NCBI GenBank assembly: GCA_002347985.1
Contig: DDYM01000021.1
Coordinates: 1 to 12,445, forward strand
DNA: 12,445 nucleotides
Direction of reading: 5' to 3'
Source of the DNA: Bacteroidetes bacterium UBA2234
GTDB taxonomy: Bacteria > Bacteroidota > Bacteroidia > NS11-12g > UBA955
Shown in pieces: positions 1 through 6,277 of this stretch. Numbering within the stretch: the stretch's first letter is position 1; each line of letters opens with the position of its first letter. Both the position numbers and the translations under genes were made by a program. The notes beneath the pieces were generated by a model. The model was not told the DNA's origin, searched no databases, and worked only from the letters and a program-made list of their open reading frames with translations.

Positions 1-515
1 AAGCCAGGTACCGCGTAATTGCTCTTCGGTTCCAAAGGTTTTTCTTCGATGCTAATGGCATTGAGGTTGTCATCGAACTCTACTACGCCATATCGCTCTG
101 GGTCGCTTACGTGGTAAGCAAAAACTATCCCGCCATTGGGGTCGATACTGCTCTTCAAGGTGTCTTGGAATTTGGAACCGAAGAAAATGTTATCGCCCAA
201 AATCAAAGCTACAGAGTCATCCCCAATGAAATCTTTGCCCAAAATGAAGGCTTGTGCCAATCCATCCGGAGAGGGTTGAACACAGTATTCAAATCTGCAA
301 CCCAAGTTCGCGCCATCGCCCAATAACTTTTGGAAATGGGGTAAATCGTGGGGTGTGCTAATGATTAATATTTCGTTGATCCCCGCCATCATTAAAACTG
401 ATAACGGATAATAAATCATGGGTTTATCATAAACGGGCATGAGTTGTTTGCTCATGGCCAATGTCAATGGATGCAATCGGGTGCCAGAACCGCCGGCGAG
501 TATTATCCCTTTCAT
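1..515 (-). CDS. rmlA: Glucose-1-phosphate thymidylyltransferase RmlA, 5' part (runs off left edge)
   Basis: Partial gene with 171 N-terminal residues visible; the family is usually about 290 residues, so roughly 60% is present. The enzyme joins dTTP and glucose-1-phosphate to give dTDP-glucose, the first step of dTDP-L-rhamnose synthesis for cell-surface polysaccharides. The nucleotidyltransferase signature GGSGTRL is at residues 8-14, followed by [18 protein letters not shown] (22-39) with the conserved lysine. GDNIFFG is at 107-113, [11 protein letters not shown] at 138-148 and EEKP at 157-160. The start ATG (513-515) gives the usual MKGIILAGG opening. A GH16 gene lies upstream on the same strand with a 111-base gap and no obvious terminator, so read-through is possible. 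A related sugar nucleotidyltransferase with another substrate is less likely, because the N-terminus follows RmlA closely. Confidence 0.93.
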   Translation of the reverse strand, partial: MKGIILAGGSGTRLHPLTLAMSKQLMPVYDKPMIYYPLSVLMMAGINEILIISTPHDLPHFQKLLGDGANLGCRFEYCVQPSPDGLAQAFILGKDFIGDDSVALILGDNIFFGSKFQDTLKSSIDPNGGIVFAYHVSDPERYGVVEFDDNLNAISIEEKPLEPKSNYAVPG

Positions 516-520
516 GAATG

Positions 521-528
521 CAAAGGTA
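521..528 (-). promoter_or_regulatory. Possible -7 promoter element before rmlA
   Basis: On the minus strand the bases read TACCTTTG, an exact match to the Bacteroidota -7 consensus TAnnTTTG. I see no convincing TTG box 17-20 bases upstream. Transcription would begin about 4-7 bases further on, essentially at the rmlA start codon (515), which would make the message leaderless. Confidence 0.4.
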
Positions 529-626
529 TGCGATGCAATTGAATCGGTGTAAGTACAGTGTTAAAAGTTGATGAAACCCCTGTGTTGCTTAGGGAAAGTG
601 ATAGAAATTGAAAGAAGAAAATTCTG

Positions 627-1844
627 TTATCGCGGAATTTGATATACCTGAACCCAGTCCACTTGGAAATCAGAGGTTTTGTTGCCACTCTCAATCAACT
701 GAGGGATGTAGGTGTTTTCAAGGGCATTGTTCAATACCAAAAACATAGGCTCTTGATAAAATTGGGCCATCCAGCGATTAAATCGGATGGATTTTACTTT
801 GATCCCATCGGTATAGAAGTCGATTTTTTTGGGGGTCCACAAACAAGCGTAAATATGAAAAGCCGAATCGGTATCCTCAGAAACCCGGAGTTTTTTCATC
901 ATCATCTGTTTTGTATGGGTTTCCACTTTTCCCGTGTGAACTGTCATCGTTTGGGTGTTCACAGCGTCTCCAGTAGACTTTCCATACATCTCAAAAATAT
1001 CGATTTCGGGGGGCCAATTGTTTTTCCCGGTGAGCCACCATGCTGGCCAAGTTGCAGGACCAGAGGGGTTTTTGCTGCGAATGGCAAAATATCCGTAAGT
1101 GAAATTTTTGCTGTGGAAGGTATTCACCACGCCTACGCTGTAGGGAATCATAACGGCCAATTTGCCCGTGTCTGATTCGGATCCATCCAAATTCAGTTGT
1201 ACTTGGGCTGTAGATACTGAACTATCGTTCACCTCATGATCGCCCACAGATTTCACAACATTTCCTGCTGCATTCACACGCTGTATTTGAATCATATCCT
1301 TTTGAATCAGATTCGTTTCCTTCATCGCACGAAACATCCTCTCTGCATCGCCTTTGGGCTGATTCTCAATGATGATGGGATACGGCCTCGGCTCATTGAG
1401 CAGGTGTAATTTACCGTCGGCAACAAATACCTGGGGGTCACCGTAAAATTGATGCGCGTTGTCTGGGTGAAAACGTCCCCAAGGCTGTCCTTTCGACCAT
1501 ATTTCCGTATTTAAACTGTCGAAATTGTCTTCAAATACTAGTTGATACTCTCTGGCCTCCTCCGGAAGGATTGTGTTTGTAGTATTTTTGGTTTGATGCT
1601 TGAATCGATGGGTGTATCGTGCACTTCTAAAGTCCCAATTCTTCTTAAAATACATGCTGAATTTGGCCATACCAAATCCTATTTTGGTTGAATCGATGGG
1701 CGATGATGTTTTACTATGTGCCCAACCACTCACGCCTATTGTTAGGGTAAGTAGGAAAATTGATGCGAGCCTTCGAGCAGAATGAAAAATGTCTGCGATA
1801 TGATGTGGCTTGTATCGGGGATGAAGAGGCATCAAAAACGACAT
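627..1844 (-). CDS. Secreted glycoside hydrolase family 16 (GH16) protein
   Basis: About 405 residues. The GH16 catalytic motif ExDxxE is present as EIDIFE (about residues 280-285, counted from the ATG at 1844). It follows the typical segment YGYFAIRSKNPSGPATWPAWWL, in which the strand carrying YGYF.IR leads to the WPAWWL turn. Family knowledge: GH16 retaining enzymes use the first Glu as nucleophile and the last as acid/base on beta-1,3- or beta-1,4-linked glucans or galactans (laminarin, agar, carrageenan, porphyran). The substrate cannot be told here. A hydrophobic stretch after RR (SIFLLTLTIGVSGWAHS, about 28-44) looks like a signal peptide. There is no carbohydrate-binding module and no T9SS sorting domain. 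The segment between the first strands and the YGYF motif seems longer than usual (about residues 150-240). Alternative starts are TTG at 1850 and ATG at 1832; the latter fits the promoter at 1848-1855 better. Confidence 0.87.
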   Translation of the reverse strand: MSFLMPLHPRYKPHHIADIFHSARRLASIFLLTLTIGVSGWAHSKTSSPIDSTKIGFGMAKFSMYFKKNWDFRSARYTHRFKHQTKNTTNTILPEEAREYQLVFEDNFDSLNTEIWSKGQPWGRFHPDNAHQFYGDPQVFVADGKLHLLNEPRPYPIIIENQPKGDAERMFRAMKETNLIQKDMIQIQRVNAAGNVVKSVGDHEVNDSSVSTAQVQLNLDGSESDTGKLAVMIPYSVGVVNTFHSKNFTYGYFAIRSKNPSGPATWPAWWLTGKNNWPPEIDIFEMYGKSTGDAVNTQTMTVHTGKVETHTKQMMMKKLRVSEDTDSAFHIYACLWTPKKIDFYTDGIKVKSIRFNRWMAQFYQEPMFLVLNNALENTYIPQLIESGNKTSDFQVDWVQVYQIPR

Positions 1845-1847
1845 AAA

Positions 1848-1855
1848 CAAAGTTA
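1848..1855 (-). promoter_or_regulatory. Possible -7 promoter element for the GH16 gene
   Basis: The minus strand reads TAACTTTG, an exact TAnnTTTG match and identical to the element before sodA. The upstream -33 box is poor. The predicted transcript start (about 1841-1844) coincides with the ATG at 1844, so either the message is leaderless or translation begins at the ATG at 1832. Confidence 0.4.
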
Positions 1856-1867
1856 AGAAATTCGCAG

Positions 1868-1875
1868 TAGGTTTG
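1868..1875 (+). promoter_or_regulatory. Possible -7 promoter element for era
   Basis: TAGGTTTG matches TAnnTTTG exactly. No TTG box is visible at 17-20 bases upstream. The start of transcription would fall at about 1879-1882, on the GTG start codon of era. It lies only 12 bases from the oppositely directed GH16 element. Confidence 0.35.
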
Positions 1876-1880
1876 AAGTA

Positions 1881-2774
1881 GTGAGTGAAGCAGCATTTAA
1901 ATCAGGATTTGTGAGTATTATCGGCATGCCAAATGCCGGAAAAAGTACCCTTTATAACGCCTTGCTAGGTGAGAAGTTAGCCATCGTAAATTCGAAGGCA
2001 CAGACAACCAGACATAGGATTTTTGGCATTAAAAATGGCCCCGGCCACCAAATCGTTTTTTCTGATACCCCCGGCATTTTACGTCAGACCAGCTACGGAA
2101 TGCACGAGCGGATGATGAAGTTTGTGAAGGAGAGTGTGGACGATAGCGATGTTTTGGTTTTGTTGATCGACATCAACGGAAAGGATTTTTCTGAGGAGAT
2201 TCAAGAGAAGTTTGAGCGGTCAAAAGCAAAGAAAATTGTTGTTTTGAACAAGATCGACAAGGTGCATCAGCAGAAGTTGGAGGAGAAGTTGGTTTGGTTG
2301 AAAAAGACGTTTATTGGCGATGTTTACTTGGCGATTTCGGCCCAGGAAAAATTTCAGATTGATGTTCTTGAACGTTACTTGGTGGATTTTTTGCCTGAGC
2401 ATCCTGCCTATTATCCCGAAGATCAATTAACCGATAAAACAGAAAGATTTTTTGTCAACGAGATTATTCGGAACAATGTCTTGAAGCTTTACGATGAAGA
2501 GGTTCCATATTCGGTAGAGATTGTGACTTTGTTGTTTAAGGAGGAGCCAAAAATTATCCGTTTAAGTTGTGAAATTATTGTTGAGCGGGACTCTCAGAAG
2601 CCCATCATCATTGGGAAAAAGGGTCAGAGCATTAAGAAATTGGGCATCGAATCGAGAAAAGAACTCGAGTTGTTTTTCCAAAAGCAGGTGTATATGGAAT
2701 TGTTCGTAAAAGTGCGAGAAGACTGGCGTAACAACAAGAAAATGTTGGATCAGTTTGGTTACGAATCTGAGTAA
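1881..2774 (+). CDS. era: GTPase Era
   Basis: A 297-residue protein of normal family length. Era is an essential GTPase that binds the 3' end of 16S rRNA and takes part in assembly of the small ribosomal subunit. All GTPase motifs are visible: G1 GMPNAGKS (15-22), G2 in QTTRHRI (41-47), G3 DTPG (62-65), G4 NKID (123-126) and G5 ISA (152-154). The C-terminal KH RNA-binding domain is shown by IIGKKGQSIKKLG (243-255). The GTG start is chosen because it gives a short lead (SEAAFKSGFV) into the first beta strand, as in other Bacteroidota Era proteins, and no upstream in-frame ATG fits. The next gene starts 10 bases after the stop, so the two are probably co-transcribed. Confidence 0.97.
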   Translation: MSEAAFKSGFVSIIGMPNAGKSTLYNALLGEKLAIVNSKAQTTRHRIFGIKNGPGHQIVFSDTPGILRQTSYGMHERMMKFVKESVDDSDVLVLLIDINGKDFSEEIQEKFERSKAKKIVVLNKIDKVHQQKLEEKLVWLKKTFIGDVYLAISAQEKFQIDVLERYLVDFLPEHPAYYPEDQLTDKTERFFVNEIIRNNVLKLYDEEVPYSVEIVTLLFKEEPKIIRLSCEIIVERDSQKPIIIGKKGQSIKKLGIESRKELELFFQKQVYMELFVKVREDWRNNKKMLDQFGYESE

Positions 2775-2784
2775 TTTTTAAAGC

Positions 2785-3888
2785 ATGCCAATGGCTTGGA
2801 TGGTTAAATATCAACGATTTGGAAACTTTTTACGGAAACGCGTTGCTGTGGTTGGAGGGGGCGTTTCTTTTCTAGGTCGTTTGCGAATTATCGTTGGCAT
2901 GGGTATCGCGTTAGCTACGATTTTGGCGTTTACGGTTTTTTCTAGAGACAATGTGGGTGTTAACGTCCCACAGCATTTGGATACCAAAACTCGGACTCAG
3001 TTTGCAAGCCCAGATTTTATTTCAATGTCGTGTTTTGTGAGGGATACCGTGTATTCAGTTCCTTGCAATGGAAAGTTAATTCGTGTTGAAATCAAGGTTT
3101 CTAAAAACGCCAGTTCGGAGAACCCCAGAAAAATGCTTTTGTTATTGCCGGGCTGGAATCTTTCTGACACACAATGGTGCACTCGAACCCAGGTATGCGA
3201 TGAAGCGTCTCGTCGAGGTTACGATGTGATGTTGGTTGAGATGGGCAAGAGCGTTTACATGGATAGTTTGTATCCACAAATGCGTGCTGATTATCGATTG
3301 CATCCTACCAGGACATGGCTATGGGATTCGGTATTGAAGCCACTGCAAAAGAGGGGTTACTTCACCCAAAAGGGCCAGCCAGAAGATCCAACTACCACGT
3401 CGAACGGTAGGGTGATATATAAATCGATGCGATTGCCAATTCCATCTTTTGTGATGGGCTTGTCAACAGGCGCCCGAGGGGCTCTATTGTTGGCATTGGA
3501 GCATCCTGAGGCCTTTAAGGGTTGTGCAGGCTTGAGTGGCGATTACAATCCGTTATTGATGAAAAACGACAATTTAATGATCAATTGCTTGGGAAAATAT
3601 GATGTTGTTCCTTGGCGATGGCGGGGTAGGAATAATATTGAATTGCGGATAAACGAGTTACAAATTCCTTGTTATATCGCGCATGGGGAGGTTGATCAAG
3701 TGGTGCCGATGCAACAATCGCAGCATCTCTACGAAGCCCACGAAATGGTAAGGCATGCGTCTAAGAACTCTACAAATTTGAAACCGATGAAATTGGTAGT
3801 AGTAAAAAATGCAGTACACAATTATGAATTTTGGGGTGAGCAAGGTTTGCTAGCCATCGATTTTTTCGATGATAATTTGAAAAATTAA
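2785..3888 (+). CDS. Membrane-anchored alpha/beta hydrolase (putative esterase), substrate unknown
   Basis: A 367-residue protein. A basic N-terminus is followed by one hydrophobic segment (about residues 34-52), so it is probably anchored in the inner membrane with the enzyme domain outside; a long signal peptide is also possible. The alpha/beta hydrolase triad can be assigned: the nucleophile elbow GLSTGA (225-230, Ser227), Asp304 in HGEVDQVVP and His345 in AVHNYEFW. LLLLPGWN (118-125) would hold the oxyanion hole. The best match by eye is the broad esterase/dienelactone hydrolase-like group; I cannot name a family or substrate. Seven or so cysteines lie in the exported part (for example Cys83, Cys94, Cys132, Cys138), which would allow disulfides. 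In-frame ATGs at 2791 and 2800 are alternative starts. Its position 10 bases after era suggests shared transcription, not shared function. Confidence 0.8.
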   Translation: MPMAWMVKYQRFGNFLRKRVAVVGGGVSFLGRLRIIVGMGIALATILAFTVFSRDNVGVNVPQHLDTKTRTQFASPDFISMSCFVRDTVYSVPCNGKLIRVEIKVSKNASSENPRKMLLLLPGWNLSDTQWCTRTQVCDEASRRGYDVMLVEMGKSVYMDSLYPQMRADYRLHPTRTWLWDSVLKPLQKRGYFTQKGQPEDPTTTSNGRVIYKSMRLPIPSFVMGLSTGARGALLLALEHPEAFKGCAGLSGDYNPLLMKNDNLMINCLGKYDVVPWRWRGRNNIELRINELQIPCYIAHGEVDQVVPMQQSQHLYEAHEMVRHASKNSTNLKPMKLVVVKNAVHNYEFWGEQGLLAIDFFDDNLKN

Positions 3889-3935
3889 TCGATTGTAAAA
3901 TAGAAAATTCTTAGTTTCGTTATATCATTAAAATT

Positions 3936-4700
3936 ATGTCAGAAACATTTAAATCATCGGTTTTCAAACACTTAGGAAGTATTACTGTTGCCGTTGGGGT
4001 TGTGATAACGTCCTTGGTGTTGGGTAATTCATGGGTGAAAAGCAAGCGCAATTTCGAAAACAAAAAATCCATTGAGGTTACCGGCAAGGCGGAGAAAGAC
4101 TTCATCAGTGATTTGGTTGTTTGGAGCGGTGAATACCACAGATTGAGCACAGACTTTAAAGAGGCCTACCGAGCATTGAAAAACGACCAAGCAAGAACCA
4201 AGGCTTTTCTGTTAGCGAAGGGTGTTAAAGAGTCTGAAATTACTTTTTCTTCTACAGATGTGAGAAAGGAAACGGAGAGCATTTACGATGTTGAGGGACA
4301 TTTTCGTGGTGAGCGTTTTATTGGATACCGTGCTGTTCAAAGTGTAACCATCAAATCAAAGGAGGTTGACAAGGTTGAGAGTATATCGCGTGAAATCACG
4401 GATTTATTGGAGCAAGGAATTGCCTTTACTTCAAATTCCCCATCTTATTATTATACCAAATTGGCTGAATTAAAAATTGATTTGCTCAAGGCAGCGGCAA
4501 CAGATGCAAGAAAGCGTTGCGAAACAATCTTAGACGAGGCAGGCTCTGGCAAAGGTCGATTAACCAAAAGTTCAATGGGTGTTTTCCAAATCACTGGTCA
4601 ATACTCAGACGAAGAATACTCATACGGAGGCACATTAAATACACGCAGCAAAGAAAAAACGGCGAGTATCACGGTTAATTTGGAATACGATATTGATTGA
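3936..4700 (+). CDS. SIMPL (DUF541) domain-containing protein
   Basis: A 254-residue protein with one N-terminal membrane segment (about residues 12-31) and a periplasmic or surface SIMPL/DUF541 domain. The recognisable parts are the opening strand SIEVTGKAEKDFISDLVVW (45-63), the repeated strand-helix pattern with the helix pair around residues 70-95 and 140-200, and the closing strand TASITVNLEYDID at the C-terminus. Family knowledge: SIMPL-domain proteins (for example E. coli YggE and Brucella BP26) are exported proteins that can form oligomeric channels or rings, and some are linked to oxidative-stress tolerance. Their exact biochemical role is unsettled. The upstream gap is 47 bases, with only a degenerate promoter-like sequence (TAGTTTCG at 3912-3919). 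A strong terminator follows 18 bases after the stop. Confidence 0.88.
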   Translation: MSETFKSSVFKHLGSITVAVGVVITSLVLGNSWVKSKRNFENKKSIEVTGKAEKDFISDLVVWSGEYHRLSTDFKEAYRALKNDQARTKAFLLAKGVKESEITFSSTDVRKETESIYDVEGHFRGERFIGYRAVQSVTIKSKEVDKVESISREITDLLEQGIAFTSNSPSYYYTKLAELKIDLLKAAATDARKRCETILDEAGSGKGRLTKSSMGVFQITGQYSDEEYSYGGTLNTRSKEKTASITVNLEYDID

Positions 4701-4718
4701 TATAAAAAACCTTAAAAC

Positions 4719-4750
4719 AAAAAAAGCCGAGCATTTGCTCGGCTTTTTTT
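4719..4750. terminator. Bidirectional hairpin terminator between the SIMPL gene and the tRNA pair
   Basis: A perfect 7-bp GC-rich stem, GCCGAGC (4726-4732) with GCTCGGC (4737-4743), closes an ATTT loop. It is flanked by seven A on the left and seven T on the right, which extend the stem. It can end transcription from both sides: the SIMPL gene on plus and the tRNA-Glu/fMet unit on minus. Confidence 0.93.
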
Positions 4751-4755
4751 CTTAG

Positions 4756-4827
<72 letters not shown>

Positions 4828-4838
4828 ATTTATTTTCG

Positions 4839-4910
4839 TAGCCCGTAGGGGAGTCGAACCCCTCTTTCCAGGATGAAAACCTGGCGTCCTAACCGATAGA
4901 CGAACGGGCC
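4839..4910 (-). tRNA. tRNA-Glu (anticodon TTC)
   Basis: A full 72-base cloverleaf without encoded CCA. The acceptor stem GGCCCGT pairs with ACGGGCT, with a G-T pair at the first position. The anticodon stem CCAGG/CCTGG holds the loop TTTTCAT, giving TTC for Glu. The T arm is GGGG-TTCGACT-CCCC. It is the first gene of a two-tRNA unit with its own promoter just upstream. Confidence 0.96.
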
Positions 4911-4923
4911 ATCTAAGGGGCTG

Positions 4924-4951
4924 CAAAGATACAAAATTATTTGTAAAACAA
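4924..4951 (-). promoter_or_regulatory. Promoter of the tRNA-Glu/tRNA-fMet unit
   Basis: On the minus strand TTG (4949-4951), a 17-base spacer and TATCTTTG (4924-4931) match the Bacteroidota vegetative promoter (TTG, 17-20 bases, TAnnTTTG). The start of transcription is expected about 8-10 bases before the tRNA-Glu 5' end. This is one of the clearest promoters in the window. Confidence 0.82.
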
Positions 4952-4968
4952 TGCAGTTCCCAAAAAAA

Positions 4969-5343
4969 TTATGCGGATTCGTGTTTGGTGATTACACCAT
5001 CGCCCCACAATTCTTCAAGTTGATAGAAACTTCTCTTTTCCTCAGAAAAAATATGGACCACAACATTGATGTAATCTAAAAGCACCCATTCGGACTCGTC
5101 GTTTCCTTCACGGTGGGCGGGTTTTTCTCGCAATGCTTTTCTTACTTCCTCCTCCACACTGTCTGCTATCGCATCTACTTGACGTGCAGATCCACCATGA
5201 CAGATTACAAAGAAATCGGCAAATGCGCTCGATGTTTTGCGCAAATCAATCGAAACGATTTTGAACGCTTTTTTCTCTTGCATACCATGAACCATCACGG
5301 CCACTAACGCTTCTACTTCTGATGTTTGAATCTTTTTTGCCAT
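4969..5343 (-). CDS. rsfS: Ribosome silencing factor RsfS (Iojap/YbeB family)
   Basis: A 124-residue protein, the usual length for the family. RsfS binds ribosomal protein uL14 on the large subunit and blocks subunit joining, which lowers translation under starvation. The family's features are in order: the helix EALVAVMVHGMQEKKA (10-25), the strand IVSIDLRKTSSAFADFFVICHG (29-50, with the conserved ADFFVIC), the helix RQVDAIADSVEEEVRK, then WVLLDYINVVVHIF (86-99) and RSFYQLEELW, ending in a short tail. The ATG at 5341-5343 gives the normal N-terminus. birA lies divergently. In many Bacteroidota ftsH follows rsfS; here the next thing downstream is the tRNA-Glu/fMet unit. Confidence 0.96.
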   Translation of the reverse strand: MAKKIQTSEVEALVAVMVHGMQEKKAFKIVSIDLRKTSSAFADFFVICHGGSARQVDAIADSVEEEVRKALREKPAHREGNDESEWVLLDYINVVVHIFSEEKRSFYQLEELWGDGVITKHESA

Positions 5344-5351
5344 CTAATCGC

Positions 5352-5359
5352 TTACTTTG
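5352..5359 (+). promoter_or_regulatory. Weak possible -7 promoter element for birA
   Basis: TTACTTTG differs from TAnnTTTG at one fixed base, and no TTG box stands at the right distance. It is listed because the region must hold promoters for both divergent genes, and transcription from here would start after the ATG at 5326, supporting the TTG start of birA at 5377. Confidence 0.2.
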
Positions 5360-5376
5360 CTACAAAGAACGCCATT

Positions 5377-6189
5377 TTGTTAGACTTTCAGTTCATTCGG
5401 CCCGTTGGGAACATTCATCTTTTTTACATTTCCCGTTGTGAATCAACCCAAAGTGCCATCGTACAATTGATAGAGCAAGGTGTAATGGGGCTGGGAAATC
5501 GTTCGCTTCCCATAGCTATATTTTCGGATGATCAGCGAAATGGCAAAGGTCAGCAAGGTAAAAAGTGGACTACGGAAGTTGGAAAAAACGTCACCATTAC
5601 CATTGCTTTGCCCTTAGATGGGTGGAAAAATATTGATGTGGTTCTTCTGAACAAGGCATTGAGCGTGTGCACGTTAAAGCCAATTCAAAATTTTGTTGAT
5701 GAACCCCTTTTCCTAAAATGGCCCAATGACATAGTAACAAAGTCCCACAAGTTGGGCGGATTGTTGATGGAAATGACCCAAGTGATGAATCAGAAATTTC
5801 TTCTACTTGGGATTGGAATCAATGTGAATCAGGAGAATTGGGAAAGCGAACCCAAGGCAACGTCGCTCAGAAAACTTAAGGGGGAATTATTAGAAGTTGC
5901 AGATGTCATGGATGCCATCCTTCTTTCAATCGATGATATTTGGAAAAACATGAGGGATTTGAAATTGGATTATCGCCAAGCGCTATGGAATATGGGTGAG
6001 GAGGTGCTGTTAGATATTCAATCGAACGAAAAAACGGAAAAACATGAGTTTGTCGAAATAAATGAAATCGGCGGTGAACAAATTCGGGGGATCTTCCACG
6101 AAGTAGACGAAGAAGGTAGAATTGTGGTATCCATGGAAAATGGCACAATGTTGCGTTTCCATCACGGTCAAGTCCGCTTAAAGTTCTGA
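5377..6189 (+). CDS. birA: Biotin--[acetyl-CoA-carboxylase] ligase (BirA catalytic type)
   Basis: About 270 residues from the TTG start chosen here. It activates biotin with ATP and attaches it to the biotin carrier lysine of acetyl-CoA carboxylase and similar enzymes. The visible motifs are CESTQ (near residue 21, the family's ST segment), NGKGQQGKKW (55-64, the biotinyl-AMP loop, usually GRGRxGRxW), KWPND (114-118), KLGGLLME (125-132) and GIGINVN (145-151). A C-terminal beta domain (about 210-270) is present. There is no N-terminal helix-turn-helix, so this is the non-regulatory form. An ATG at 5326 in frame would add 17 residues and overlap the rsfS start; the TTG gives MLDFQFI..., which fits Bacteroidota relatives better. 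The A/G-rich loop with KGQQGKK in place of RGRxGR is a mild variant. Confidence 0.93.
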   Translation: MLDFQFIRPVGNIHLFYISRCESTQSAIVQLIEQGVMGLGNRSLPIAIFSDDQRNGKGQQGKKWTTEVGKNVTITIALPLDGWKNIDVVLLNKALSVCTLKPIQNFVDEPLFLKWPNDIVTKSHKLGGLLMEMTQVMNQKFLLLGIGINVNQENWESEPKATSLRKLKGELLEVADVMDAILLSIDDIWKNMRDLKLDYRQALWNMGEEVLLDIQSNEKTEKHEFVEINEIGGEQIRGIFHEVDEEGRIVVSMENGTMLRFHHGQVRLKF

Positions 6190-6198
6190 TTTTCAAAG

Positions 6199-6223
6199 AA
6201 AGTTCGATTAATTGTAGAACTTT
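6199..6223. repeat. Small inverted repeat after birA
   Basis: AAAGTTC (6199-6205) and GAACTTT (6217-6223) form a perfect 7-base inverted repeat around an 11-base AT-rich loop. No T-run follows, so it is a poor terminator. It lies just upstream of the predicted DUF1800 promoter and could be an operator or chance. Confidence 0.3.
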
Positions 6224-6237
6224 GAGTAAACGATTTA

Positions 6238-6267
6238 TTGTATTATTCGGTCTAACACCTAATTTAG
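6238..6267 (+). promoter_or_regulatory. Likely promoter of the DUF1800-DUF1501 operon
   Basis: TTG (6238-6240), a 19-base spacer and TAATTTAG (6260-6267) fit the Bacteroidota promoter, with one mismatch in the -7 element. The expected transcript start (about 6271-6274) leaves a leader of only about 4-7 bases before the ATG at 6278. Confidence 0.45.
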
Positions 6268-6277
6268 AATTCTCATT

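Noticed and set aside
111..326. A 71-codon plus-strand open frame at the left edge
   Set aside because: It is antisense to the well-conserved rmlA coding sequence.
639..1175. A 178-codon plus-strand open frame within the GH16 gene
   Set aside because: It lies opposite a gene with a clear GH16 catalytic motif and signal peptide, and its translation shows no domain or sensible composition. It is a shadow frame.
1600..1700. The 13-base word TTGAATCGATGGG twice within the GH16 gene (1600-1612 and 1688-1700)
   Set aside because: The two copies fall in different reading frames of coding sequence with unrelated surroundings. The core GAATCG is found about ten times in the window, near chance level, so no function is supported.
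3857..3871. Palindrome ATCGATTTTTTCGAT near the end of the hydrolase gene, considered as a terminator
   Set aside because: It lies inside the coding frame, the stem is short and AT-rich, and no T-run follows.
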